Of a stretch of 52,015 nucleotides of DNA, positions 9,286 to 17,185 are shown piece by piece. How positions within the stretch are numbered: position 1 is the stretch's first letter; the number at the start of each line of letters is the position of its first letter. Source of the stretch: Oscillospiraceae bacterium (lineage in GTDB: Bacteria > Bacillota > Clostridia > Oscillospirales > Acutalibacteraceae); the NCBI GenBank assembly GCA_902786285.1, contig CADABX010000010.1:1-52015 (forward strand), read 5' to 3'. The position numbers and the translations under genes are program-made. Under the pieces are notes generated by a model. The model saw nothing but the letters and a program-made list of their open reading frames with translations. It had not been told where the DNA came from and searched no databases.

Positions 9286-10347
9286 TTACAGCTCTGCTAT
9301 TATACACACTTCCCGCCTGTCCACGGCGTCGGACCAGGCGGAATAGAGCTTTTGGGATTTCCCGTTGACCGTGATTTTGCTGTAGGCACGAACCTTCACA
9401 TAGTAGGTTGTGCCGCTGTCGAGACCGGAGATCGTCTTTTTCAGCACCGACGGATCCTTGATATACTTGTTGACGCCGTCTGAGAAGGTCTTCTTTTCAG
9501 CGATCTTGATCTGATAGCCGCTCGCCTGCGTGCTGTTCTTCACCGTGACAACCAGCTTGGTTGTGTATTCCTTTGTAGTCCGGATTGCGGATGCTTTGGG
9601 AATGATGTTGAAATAACGGGTCGCTGTACCTTTATACTTGCCGATGAACGTGATCGTTGCGCTGTATTTTCCGACCTTCTGGCAGGCGCCGTTGTAGACC
9701 ACTTCAAAATCGACATTCTTTTTCAGCGTGTTGCCGTCCGCATCCGTCGCAATCACCTTCGGGTGCTTGACATTGCCGGAATAGATGCAGTTTTTGTTTG
9801 ACAGTGTGATCGAAACGATGTGCGCAATCGGCGCAGTGATTTCTTCTCCGCAAACACCGCAAACCCGGGTCAACGTACCGTCGGTCGTCCTGGTCGCCTG
9901 TTTGATCACAGTTGTATATTTGTGTTCATGCGGTTCTGTGCCGGGCTCAGTCGAAGGCTCGCTCGACGGCTCGGTCGAGGGCTCACTCGACGGTTCGGTC
10001 GAAGGCTCGCTTGACGGCGCGGTCGAAGGCTCACTTGACGGTTCGGTCGAGGGCTCGCTTGACGGCTCGGTCGAAGGCTCACTTGACGGGTCGGTCGAAG
10101 GCTCGCTCGACGGTTCGGTCGAAGGCTCGCTTGACGGCTCGGTCGAAGGCTCACTTGACGGCTCGGTCGAAGGCTCACTTGACGTGTCAGAAGCCTGTGT
10201 CGCATCCTCCGGCGAAGTTGAAACTGTCTCGGACTGTGCATCCGGCTGTGTCGGATCGGCAAGTGTGGTTTCTTCTGCAAATACCAGTGAAATCATCGAC
10301 AACGAGAGCACAATGGCAAGCAGAATGCTGATACATTTTTTTGACAT
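9286..10347 (-). CDS. Secreted protein: Glu/Pro/Ser/Thr repeat linker, Cys-pair module and fibronectin-like tail
   Basis: A 353-residue exported protein of unknown function. Residues 1-24 form a signal peptide ([22 protein letters not shown]). Residues 56-135 are ten near-identical SSEPSTEP repeats, a flexible linker. The rest has a CGVCGE Cys-pair segment, a domain running from [12 protein letters not shown] to [15 protein letters not shown], and a fibronectin-III-like end ([25 protein letters not shown]). The whole tail from linker to end is paralogous to the CAP-domain protein at 42389-44236, but here no N-terminal enzyme domain precedes the linker. The C-terminus runs on for about ten residues past the usual domain end. 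Start ATG 10347 has a GGAGGACAAACG site. No sortase motif is seen. Confidence 0.8.
   Translation of the reverse strand: MSKKCISILLAIVLSLSMISLVFAEETTLADPTQPDAQSETVSTSPEDATQASDTSSEPSTEPSSEPSTEPSSEPSTEPSSEPSTDPSSEPSTEPSSEPSTEPSSEPSTAPSSEPSTEPSSEPSTEPSSEPSTEPGTEPHEHKYTTVIKQATRTTDGTLTRVCGVCGEEITAPIAHIVSITLSNKNCIYSGNVKHPKVIATDADGNTLKKNVDFEVVYNGACQKVGKYSATITFIGKYKGTATRYFNIIPKASAIRTTKEYTTKLVVTVKNSTQASGYQIKIAEKKTFSDGVNKYIKDPSVLKKTISGLDSGTTYYVKVRAYSKITVNGKSQKLYSAWSDAVDRREVCIIAEL
9299..9304 (-). promoter_or_regulatory. Possible -10 element of the ylxM operon
   Basis: A perfect TATAAT on the minus strand, 54 nt upstream of ylxM and inside the last codons of the preceding gene. No good -35 is seen at normal spacing (TGGACA at 9318-9323 is only 13 nt away). 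Confidence 0.3.
9943..10182 (-). repeat. 24-bp minisatellite coding SSEPSTEP, 10 units
   Basis: Ten tandem 24-bp units within the secreted-protein gene, each coding SSEPSTEP. Unit 4 reads TDP and unit 7 TAP in place of TEP. Codon choice varies slightly between units, so the array is in-frame and likely to change length by slippage or recombination. Confidence 0.95.
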
Positions 10348-10513
10348 TCGTTTGTCCTCCTTGTTAAAGTGTGACGATTCGTCGAGTTCACCGTATCACA
10401 GATCCGACAAAAAATCAAGCGAAAAAATCGAATCTAACAAATCTTTTACACTTGGTTCAAATAAATGGGACAAAATGGAAAAAGTCTTTCCTGCATTCGG
10501 AAATCATGAAAAA

Positions 10514-10535
10514 ACCGGTATTTTGCAATACCGGT
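10514..10535 (-). terminator. Terminator of the era-yqzL-recO-mutS2 operon
   Basis: A 9-bp perfect stem ACCGGTATT/AATACCGGT with loop TTGC; on the minus strand it is followed by TTTTTT. It lies 11 nt after the mutS2 stop. Confidence 0.85.
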
Positions 10536-10546
10536 CCTAAAGATCA

Positions 10547-12937
10547 TTATTTGAATGTGACGATCGTTACGCCGCTTTCGCCTTCGCCGAAGGTGCCCAG
10601 ACGGAAGGACTTCACAAATTTGTTTTTCCGCAGATAATCCTGAATGCCTTTGCGCAGCACGCCGGTGCCTTTGCCGTGGATCACGGTCAGTTCCGAAAGG
10701 CCCTGCCGCATGCAGCGATCCATGTGGCGTTCGAGTTCGAGAATCCCCTCTTCAACGTTCATACCGCGCAGATCGCATTCATTGCGCTGCCCGCCGGCAA
10801 CGTGGAAATCGCCGCCGCCAGATTTCGGTACGGCGCGGGACGCCTTTTTCGGCGGTTCCTTTTTCTCCTGCAGACGCAGGTTTTCCAGAGGCGTGCGCAG
10901 TTTGATAATGCCGGCCGTGACTTCGATCTCGCCTTTTTTGTCGGCCAACGCAGTCACGGTTGCCGTTTTGCCCATATCGACCACCAGCACCTCGTCGCCG
11001 ATGCGCAGTTCGCGCGGCAGCACATACGGTTCATCGGGATCGACCTGCGCAACCACGGGATTCGTGATCTCGTCGAATTCTCCCATGGAGCGGCGGAACT
11101 GCTGTTTGGCGCGGCGCAGCATCTCGGCCTTATCGGCGGATTTGTCGCTTTGCTTTTTAATTTCTTCCAGCTCATTCATCAGCGCATAGGCACTGCGCTT
11201 GGCCTGCTCCACGATTCTGGTCGCCTGTGCCTGCGCTTTTTCCAGTTCCTGTTGGCGCAGTTGTTCAATCGAATCCTTATACTGCTGTGCGGTTTCACGG
11301 GCTTTGTCGGCCTGCAGCTTGAGCTCCTCGGCCTCTTTGGTCTTGGTCTCATATTCGGCACGGCTTTCCTCAAGCGTTTCCAGCACATGCTCGAAGCTGC
11401 GGTCTTCGCCGCTGACAAGCTGCTGTGCGCGTTCGATGATCGGATGCGCCATGCCGAGCCGTTCGGAGATTGCAAACGCGTTGGAGCGGCCGGGTACGCC
11501 GATCAGCAGACGATAGGTCGGCTTGAGCGACTGGACGTCAAATTCGCAGCTTCCGTTTTCGATATGGGGCGTTTCCAGCGCGTAGGTTTTAAGCTCCGCG
11601 TAATGGGTCGTAGCCGCGATCTTTGCACCCTGCTGATGGAGCTGTTCGAGGATCGCCATCGCCAGCGCCGCGCCCTCCACCGGGTCAGTGCCGGCACCGA
11701 GTTCATCAATCAGAACCAGCGATTCGCTGTCGGCAATCTTTAGGATGGAGATGATATTCGTCATGTGGGACGAGAAGGTGGACAGCGACTGTTCGATGCT
11801 CTGCTCGTCGCCGATGTCCGCGAGCACATGGGTAAACACAGAGATTTCGCTCCGGTCGCCGACCGGCAGCATCAGGCCGCACATTGCCATCAGTGTCAGA
11901 AGCCCCAGGGTTTTGATCGAGACCGTTTTGCCGCCCGTGTTGGGGCCGGTGATGATCAGCGTGTCGAACTCATCGCCGAGTCGGATATCGGTTGCAACCA
12001 CTTTTTTCGGGTCGATCAGCGGATGGCGTGCCTGACGCAGGTTGATTTTGCCGTAAGCGTTAAGTGCAGGCGCCGTTGCGCGCAGATCATAGGCATACTT
12101 CGCCTTTGCAAAAATCACGTCGAGCTCTACCGCGCAAAGATAGCTTTGCTTGATGCCCTCATAAAACGAGCCGGCTTCGTCGGACAGTTCGGCGAGGATG
12201 CGCTCCATTTCGTCGCGTTCCTTGCTTTGCAGCACTTTGATATCGTTATTCGCCTCCACAACCGCCGACGGTTCCACAAACACCGTTGCGCCGGAGGATG
12301 ATGTGTCGTGGACAAGACCCTTCACTTCGCCGCGGTGTTCAATCTTGACCGGAACCACATAGCGGCCGTTGCGCTGGGTTATGATCGCTTCACGCAGAAA
12401 CTTCTGGTAGTGCGGCGAACGGATGAGTTTATCGAGCTGTTCGCGGACACGCGAGGACGCGGCGCGGATCTTGCGGCGGATGTCATGCAGCGCGGGCGAC
12501 GCGTTGTCGCTCATCTCATCTTCGCTGATGATGCATTGATAGATCTTGTCTTCGAGGTATTTATTCGGCGTCAGCGCGTCGAAATAGACGTCGATGCTGC
12601 ACGCCACACCCGCGTTGCTGTCCCGCCATTCGCTGATGGCGCGGATTGTACGCAGAACACCGGCCACATCAAGCAGCTCGCGCATGGAGAGCACGCTGCC
12701 CGCGTTTGCACGCGAGAGCGCATTGTTGACGTTTTTGAGTCCGCCGAACGACGGACCGCCGAAGCGCGCCATCAGCATATGCGCATCGACTGTCTGCTGC
12801 TGCAGACGCTGCACGTCGTCAAGATCCGTCTGCGGTTCGAGCGCGAGAATTGTCTCTTTTGCGTCGAACGAACCCGCAAACATGCTCAGACGCTGCAGGA
12901 TTTTATCAAGTTCCAAAGATATGTAATGTCTGTCCAT
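10547..12937 (-). CDS. mutS2: MutS2 / RqcU-type ATPase with Smr domain
   Basis: A 796-residue MutS2 protein, normal length. The MutS core carries Walker A GPNTGGKTVSIKT (about residue 330) and Walker B LVLIDELGAGTDPVEG. A long coiled coil (about residues 510-620) follows, then the C-terminal Smr nuclease-like domain with CDLRGMNVEE and LTVIHGKGTGVLRKG. The family suppresses homologous recombination and, in Bacillus, splits collided ribosomes. It is last in the operon, 13 nt after recO. The start ATG 12937 is the first residue of the conserved MDRHYISLELDKIL. Confidence 0.97.
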   Translation of the reverse strand: MDRHYISLELDKILQRLSMFAGSFDAKETILALEPQTDLDDVQRLQQQTVDAHMLMARFGGPSFGGLKNVNNALSRANAGSVLSMRELLDVAGVLRTIRAISEWRDSNAGVACSIDVYFDALTPNKYLEDKIYQCIISEDEMSDNASPALHDIRRKIRAASSRVREQLDKLIRSPHYQKFLREAIITQRNGRYVVPVKIEHRGEVKGLVHDTSSSGATVFVEPSAVVEANNDIKVLQSKERDEMERILAELSDEAGSFYEGIKQSYLCAVELDVIFAKAKYAYDLRATAPALNAYGKINLRQARHPLIDPKKVVATDIRLGDEFDTLIITGPNTGGKTVSIKTLGLLTLMAMCGLMLPVGDRSEISVFTHVLADIGDEQSIEQSLSTFSSHMTNIISILKIADSESLVLIDELGAGTDPVEGAALAMAILEQLHQQGAKIAATTHYAELKTYALETPHIENGSCEFDVQSLKPTYRLLIGVPGRSNAFAISERLGMAHPIIERAQQLVSGEDRSFEHVLETLEESRAEYETKTKEAEELKLQADKARETAQQYKDSIEQLRQQELEKAQAQATRIVEQAKRSAYALMNELEEIKKQSDKSADKAEMLRRAKQQFRRSMGEFDEITNPVVAQVDPDEPYVLPRELRIGDEVLVVDMGKTATVTALADKKGEIEVTAGIIKLRTPLENLRLQEKKEPPKKASRAVPKSGGGDFHVAGGQRNECDLRGMNVEEGILELERHMDRCMRQGLSELTVIHGKGTGVLRKGIQDYLRKNKFVKSFRLGTFGEGESGVTIVTFK

Positions 12938-12950
12938 ACGTTGCCTTTCC

Positions 12951-13694
12951 TTAACGTGTCATGGTTTTATAAAACTGCAGGGTGGCAAAGCGTTTGCCTG
13001 TCATCGCCAGCAAATACCGTTCACTCAGATCGCACAAAAGCAGCAGGTTTTCGTCAGAGAGCCGAAAGCTGAACAGCTTGCCCGGTTCGCTCAGGCAGAT
13101 GTGGCGCATCGCATGAACCACGCTGTTCGGCACGGGAACGAACACTTCCGGCGGCGTGCAGTCGGCACAGTACAGCTTGCCGGAATGCGGACAAAAGCGC
13201 ATCTCGTCTGTCTCATAAATTCCGCAGGACGCACAGCCGAGCAGCGAGGGCATATACCCCGCGAGTGAAAGCATACGCAGTTCAGCGGCTGCCTTGATCA
13301 GCTGGAGCGGTTTTCCGGAATCGCTGACCAGATAGACCGCGTTGAGCAGCAGACTCAAAAACTCGTCCGCTGCCTCCTCCCGCGGCGCAAGTTCGCCGGA
13401 CAGTTCGGCAAAATACTGCGCGAGCGACAAACGGATAATGTCGCTGCGCAGCGAAAAAAAGACTTCTTTCGGGGTGGATTCCTTGACGATACAGATGCCT
13501 TTTGCAGTCTTAGTGATGGTAAAATCGGCGTAGCATAGCAGACTTGTCGCAGACGCGTTTTTATTCTTCGGACTGCGCGCACCGTTGGCAAAGGCACGGA
13601 TCACGCCGTATTTGCGCGTCAACAGCGTCACAAGGCGATCGTTTTCGCCCGTATTCTGCGCTTTGATCACCAAAGCATCCGTATCATATGTCAT
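12951..13694 (-). CDS. recO: DNA repair protein RecO
   Basis: A recombination mediator that loads RecA through RecFOR, about 247 residues. An N-terminal OB fold (DALVIKAQNTGENDRLVTLLT) is followed by a helical domain and the zinc-binding cysteines CASCGIYE and LYCADC. The start ATG 13694 (MTYDTDALVIK) follows GAGGAG in the upstream gene; a longer open frame to 13844 lacks family similarity. It overlaps yqzL by 11 nt, so translation is coupled. Gene order era-yqzL-recO matches Bacillus. Confidence 0.95.
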   Translation of the reverse strand: MTYDTDALVIKAQNTGENDRLVTLLTRKYGVIRAFANGARSPKNKNASATSLLCYADFTITKTAKGICIVKESTPKEVFFSLRSDIIRLSLAQYFAELSGELAPREEAADEFLSLLLNAVYLVSDSGKPLQLIKAAAELRMLSLAGYMPSLLGCASCGIYETDEMRFCPHSGKLYCADCTPPEVFVPVPNSVVHAMRHICLSEPGKLFSFRLSDENLLLLCDLSERYLLAMTGKRFATLQFYKTMTR

Positions 13695-13908
13695 CGTCAA
13701 AAATCTCCTCGGTGTCTGGTTCGCTTCCGATCGGCTGCATTGCAGGAAAATCGGAATCGAAATTCTGAATGAATTCTTCGGCAAACTCCTGCGGATAAAC
13801 ATTCCGGATATCCTGCGCCGGCGCGTCCTCGCGTGCGCGTTCATAAGCGATATAATCGGAAATACGCCCGGTTTTCAAAAATGTCTGCCATAGTTCTTTT
13901 TTCGTCAT
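13684..13908 (-). CDS. yqzL: YqzL-family small protein
   Basis: A 74-residue acidic protein of unknown function. The N-terminal half has the YqzL pattern LWQTFLKTGRISDYIAYER, as in the short Bacillus protein encoded at this same position between era and recO. The C-terminal half is an acidic extension (EEFAEEFIQNFDSDF, ending EEIFDDDI), making it longer than the Bacillus version as I recall it (about 47 residues). The start ATG 13908 lies behind GGAGATGAGACC. Assignment rests on this short motif plus synteny. Confidence 0.75.
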   Translation of the reverse strand: MTKKELWQTFLKTGRISDYIAYERAREDAPAQDIRNVYPQEFAEEFIQNFDSDFPAMQPIGSEPDTEEIFDDDI

Positions 13909-13986
13909 GGTCTCATCTCCAAAAGTATTTGATGCTAATACTTTTCACATCCGAGACACGAAATAATCAATCGAAAGGCAGGAAAA

Positions 13987-14880
13987 TCAATCCAGACCGA
14001 AATTATGAATCAGTCCCTCACGGTTCCGCCAGCCTTCCTTGACCTTGACCCAGCACTGCAAATTGATTTTGCAATCGAAAAACCGTTCCATATCCTGCCG
14101 TGCATAGGTTGAAATCTGCTTAAGCATCGCGCCTTTTTTACCGATGATGATGCCCTTGTGGCTTTCTTTTTCACAATAGATAACCGCTTCGATATCGATG
14201 ATATCCCTGTCGGTGCGCTCGCGCATTTTTTCGATGGAAACCGCCACGCCGTGCGGGATCTCACGATCGAGCAACCGCAGCATTTTTTCGCGGATGATCT
14301 CCGACGCGAGCACGCGCTCCGGCTGATCGGTCAGCGTATCATCCGGAAAAAAATGCATCGACGGCTGCGCAAGCTTTTTCATTTCATCGAGCAAATCGTC
14401 AAGGCCGTCGCGCTTGGTTGCCGAAACCGGCACCACCGCTTCAAAATCATAGACTTTCGAAAGCTCAAGGATGCGGCTCATCAGATCCGTCTTGACCGGC
14501 ACGGTGTCGATTTTATTGATAGCCAGAATCACCGGCATGCGCTGCTGGTGAAACATTTCGATCAATTCCTTTTCCTCTTCGCGCAGCTTACCCTGCGCCT
14601 CCACAACGAACAGACAGGCGTCCACACCTGAAATACCGTCGGAGACGGCCTGCATCATCTTTTCACCGAGTTTATTGTGCGGCCGGTGAAAGCCCGGCGT
14701 ATCCGTGAAAACGAGCTGCGTTTCGTCCTGGGTCAGCACACCCATGATGCGGGTACGCGTGGTCTGCGGCTTGTCGGACACGATGGCGACCTTTTGGCCG
14801 AGCAGCGCGTTGAGGATGGAGGATTTGCCGACGTTCGGGCAGCCGACAATCGCGATGAAGGCGGTTTTTGTCTCTTGCAT
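13987..14880 (-). CDS. era: GTPase Era
   Basis: An essential GTPase for 16S rRNA processing and 30S assembly, 297 residues. G1 is GCPNVGKSS (residues 13-21), with the conserved switch segment SDKPQTTRTRIMG, G3 DTPGFH, G4 NKID and the SATK motif. The C-terminal KH domain carries IIGKKGAMLKQI, which binds the 16S 3' end. It is first gene of the operon continuing to yqzL, recO and mutS2, with a good promoter upstream (14915-14943). Confidence 0.98.
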   Translation of the reverse strand: MQETKTAFIAIVGCPNVGKSSILNALLGQKVAIVSDKPQTTRTRIMGVLTQDETQLVFTDTPGFHRPHNKLGEKMMQAVSDGISGVDACLFVVEAQGKLREEEKELIEMFHQQRMPVILAINKIDTVPVKTDLMSRILELSKVYDFEAVVPVSATKRDGLDDLLDEMKKLAQPSMHFFPDDTLTDQPERVLASEIIREKMLRLLDREIPHGVAVSIEKMRERTDRDIIDIEAVIYCEKESHKGIIIGKKGAMLKQISTYARQDMERFFDCKINLQCWVKVKEGWRNREGLIHNFGLD

Positions 14881-14914
14881 AATACATTCCTTTTCTTTCT
14901 TTTCGTTCTTCTAT

Positions 14915-14943
14915 ATCATAATCCTTTTCCGTCGCCGGGTCAA
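14915..14943 (-). promoter_or_regulatory. Sigma-A promoter of the era operon
   Basis: On the minus strand TTGACC and TATGAT are separated by exactly 17 nt; -10 at 14915-14920, -35 at 14938-14943, about 35 nt before the era start. Confidence 0.7.
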
Positions 14944-14959
14944 GATATAACAAAGAAAA

Positions 14960-14982
14960 ATCACCCGGTTTTCGCGGGTGAT
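14960..14982 (-). terminator. Terminator of the folT-like gene
   Basis: 8-bp stem ATCACCCG/CGGGTGAT with a 7-nt loop, followed on the minus strand by TTTTTC. It lies just after the stop at 14993 and just upstream of the era promoter. Confidence 0.85.
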
Positions 14983-14992
14983 CTGTGATTCT

Positions 14993-15742
14993 TTAGCCAA
15001 TCTTAATATTGTGTGCCGAAAGGAAATCCTTAAAGAAGAATACATAAAACAGGATTAAAGCAACCGAAAGCAGCGTCAGCACCATGATAAGGGCCACATG
15101 CTTCGGTTCGATCTTCATTTTTTCCTGTGTCTTCGGCAGCAGTTTGAGCGAGCGGAACGCCGGCGTCAGCGCAGCAAGGATCAGCGTGATCAGCACAGAT
15201 TCCAGCGGAAACAGGACGAGATTTTTTCCGATACGCGTCAGGTTGATCAGCGCGTAGGCCTGTGCATCCTCCAGCCCATACATCACATAATACATCCATT
15301 TCATAAAGATGGACGTCAGCACGATGTTGCAGATGAAGTTGACCGTAAACTTCGACGCCAGCACACGCAGTACAGACAAATCGCGTTTCCACAAAAACAG
15401 CGCAAAGATGAACGACGAGGACATCTCCACAAAGATAAACGGGAAGAAATAGGCGCCCGACGGAAACAAAATGCAGCCGAGCGTATCACTGACGGCGCCG
15501 ACCGCAAGCGAAACCAGCGGACCGTAGATCATAGAGCCGACCGAGTTGACATAGCAGTCAAACGAAAGCGAAAGACCCGCAGCCAGCGGAATCTTGAGCA
15601 TTTTGACCGCCACGCGCAGCGCGATGATGAGCGACGCGAAGACAAGCATGCGGACGTCGGAAAAGTTTTTGGCTGCCAATCGCCAGTATTCTTTGGAGCG
15701 GATGGGCGGATTCTGTTGGGCGAAAAGGGTCTGCTGCGACAT
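14993..15742 (-). CDS. FolT-like S component of an ECF vitamin transporter
   Basis: A membrane substrate-binding (S) subunit of an energy-coupling-factor transporter, 249 residues with about six membrane segments. The block SVGSMIYGPLVSLAVGAVSD followed by LGCILFPSGAYFFPF matches the folate-type (FolT) S components, so folate is the likely substrate; another vitamin cannot be excluded. It is somewhat longer than typical S components, with an N-terminal extension before SDVRMLVFASLIIAL and a final membrane helix. The start ATG 15742 (MSQQTLFAQQ) lies behind AGGAGGTATTTTT. That ribosome site is buried in a hairpin in the leader. No ECF ATPase genes lie in the window. Confidence 0.8.
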   Translation of the reverse strand: MSQQTLFAQQNPPIRSKEYWRLAAKNFSDVRMLVFASLIIALRVAVKMLKIPLAAGLSLSFDCYVNSVGSMIYGPLVSLAVGAVSDTLGCILFPSGAYFFPFIFVEMSSSFIFALFLWKRDLSVLRVLASKFTVNFICNIVLTSIFMKWMYYVMYGLEDAQAYALINLTRIGKNLVLFPLESVLITLILAALTPAFRSLKLLPKTQEKMKIEPKHVALIMVLTLLSVALILFYVFFFKDFLSAHNIKIG

Positions 15743-15905
15743 AAAAATACCTCCTTTTGCCCACTGCAAAAAGGAGATCATCCTTAAAACAGCGGGATGC
15801 GGCACCGGAATCGCAGGTTTCCCATTCGTTCTGAAGACAACTCCCCGTCCTCCAGACACTGTACGCTCCGACGCCTACTCTGTTTTTAATCTTATTTTAT
15901 GTTGT
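15743..15905 (-). promoter_or_regulatory. Structured leader (candidate riboswitch, class unassigned) of the folT-like gene
   Basis: A leader of about 160 nt runs from the promoter to the start codon. The last hairpin pairs 15751-15760 with 15766-15776 (CTCCTTTT with AAAAGGAG) and buries the AGGAGG ribosome site. Upstream, 15794-15801 pairs with 15812-15815 and 15820-15823 across a 4-nt bulge. A GGGGAG (15841-15846) could pair with the CTCC arm and release the site. Known folT genes often carry tetrahydrofolate riboswitches, but I could not align that consensus; part of the core also faintly resembles cobalamin elements. Confidence 0.55.
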
Positions 15906-15911
15906 GCGTTT

Positions 15912-15940
15912 ACTATATCACAATAGGAAAAGGATGTCAA
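15912..15940 (-). promoter_or_regulatory. Sigma-A promoter of the folT-like gene
   Basis: TTGACA (15935-15940), 17-nt spacer, TATAGT (15912-15917) on the minus strand. It is back-to-back with the plus-strand promoter at 15957. Confidence 0.8.
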
Positions 15941-15956
15941 TCCGTTCCCGAAATTC

Positions 15957-15984
15957 TTGACAATTTTTCATTCGGGCATAGAAT
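15957..15984 (+). promoter_or_regulatory. Sigma-A promoter of the metallophosphoesterase gene
   Basis: TTGACA (15957-15962), 16-nt spacer, TAGAAT (15979-15984), 36 nt before the ATG. Confidence 0.7.
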
Positions 15985-16019
15985 AACAAGGAACAATATT
16001 TTGCGAAGGCGGTGTTCCC

Positions 16020-17147
16020 ATGACAGACGATCTGCGTTTTCACGGCGGAAAATTCACCATTATGCAAATCACGGACACACAGGAAATTTCAACGGTAAAC
16101 CCGGACACCATAAAGCTGATTGCCCGCGCGCTGGACAAAGTAAAGCCGGATCTAGTTGTCTTCACCGGTGACCAGATCAAAGGCTATTCGCCGACGTTTA
16201 AAAGCAATACGTATCATAAAATATCACGCACCATCGCCGATCTGCTGCGTCCGCTTGAGGAACGACACATTCCGTTTTGTGTTACGTTCGGCAACCATGA
16301 CTGCAACTGCGGCATTTCGAATGCCGCGCAGATGCCGATCTACCGCACACACAAAGGCTTTCGCGGCGGCAACATCAAAGCCGAAGATGACCCCGGCACA
16401 TTTTCTCTGACCATCCGCGACAGCAGCGGCAAAAACAACCTCTTTGCGCTGTATGTCATTGATTCCGGCGGCAAAGGTAAAACCGCCGCGTATGCGCCGG
16501 TCACACCGGATCGGATACAGTGGCTGCGCACGGAACGCGAGAGACTGCAGCGAAAAGACGGGCAATATCTGCCGGCGCTTGTTTTTCAGCATATTCCGCT
16601 GCCGGAATATTATGATGCGCTCGTGCGTGTTGACAAGGGCACAAAAGGCGCGGTGGAAGCGTTTTACAGCCACAGCGGCGAATATTATGTGCTTCCGCAG
16701 AAGGCTTTGGCGCGCGGCGATTTCATGCTGGAATCCCCTGCCGCACCGGATGAAAACACCGGCGAACTGGACGCGCTCACGGAAAAAGGCGATGTGCTTG
16801 GCATCTATGTCGGACACGACCATATCAATTCGTTTTCAATCAGACACCGAGGCATCATACTGGGCTATACACAGGGATGCGGGTTTCACACCTACGGCGC
16901 GGGCGGCAAACGCGGTGTGCGCGTATTGACCCTAAACGAAAACGACCTGTCTTCGTTTGACACTTATACGGTCACAATGGAAGATCTGTGCAGCTATAAA
17001 CCGGCAAAACCGCTGACAGAGTTCATCTATACCCATACGCCGTCGTCACCGCGTCAGGTTCTGAAATATTTGCCGCACGGTCTGATTGCCACCGGCGCCG
17101 CAACTGCGCTTTCCATCGGCGCTGCGCTGGTCAAGAAGAGAAAGTAA
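16020..17147 (+). CDS. DCR2-like metallophosphoesterase with C-terminal hydrophobic anchor
   Basis: A calcineurin-type phosphoesterase, 375 residues. Metal-binding blocks are in order: ITDTQE (the usual Asp-x-His is Asp-x-Gln), FTGDQIKGY, FGNHDCN, FQHIPLPEY and YVGHDHINSF. There is no signal peptide, but residues about 350-372 are hydrophobic (GLIATGAATALSIGAALV) and end in KKRK, as in a tail anchor facing the cytoplasm. The substrate is unknown. It is transcribed alone from a promoter divergent to folT and ends at a bidirectional terminator. The ribosome site is a modest GAAGGCGGTG. Confidence 0.85.
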   Translation: MTDDLRFHGGKFTIMQITDTQEISTVNPDTIKLIARALDKVKPDLVVFTGDQIKGYSPTFKSNTYHKISRTIADLLRPLEERHIPFCVTFGNHDCNCGISNAAQMPIYRTHKGFRGGNIKAEDDPGTFSLTIRDSSGKNNLFALYVIDSGGKGKTAAYAPVTPDRIQWLRTERERLQRKDGQYLPALVFQHIPLPEYYDALVRVDKGTKGAVEAFYSHSGEYYVLPQKALARGDFMLESPAAPDENTGELDALTEKGDVLGIYVGHDHINSFSIRHRGIILGYTQGCGFHTYGAGGKRGVRVLTLNENDLSSFDTYTVTMEDLCSYKPAKPLTEFIYTHTPSSPRQVLKYLPHGLIATGAATALSIGAALVKKRK

Positions 17148-17155
17148 CACAGAAA

Positions 17156-17182
17156 AAGATCGCCGTTTTTTCAGGCGATCTT
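17156..17182. terminator. Bidirectional terminator between the phosphoesterase gene and cdaR
   Basis: 9-bp stem AAGATCGCC/GGCGATCTT with a T-rich tract on both sides. It serves the plus-strand phosphoesterase and the minus-strand cdaA-cdaR operon. Confidence 0.85.
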
Positions 17183-17185
17183 CTT

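Noticed and set aside
9943-10182. CRISPR-like regular repeats
   Set aside because: The repeats are contiguous, without spacers, and in frame with a coding sequence.
9785-10540. Plus-strand frame with GSVEGSLD repeats
   Set aside because: It is the antisense reading of the SSEPSTEP array; the minus-strand gene has a signal peptide, a ribosome site and a paralogue.
15743-15905. Firm call of a tetrahydrofolate or cobalamin riboswitch
   Set aside because: Pieces resemble each class (GGAGCGTA; GGGAA followed by GATTCCGGTGC), but I could not place all conserved parts of either, so the class is left open.
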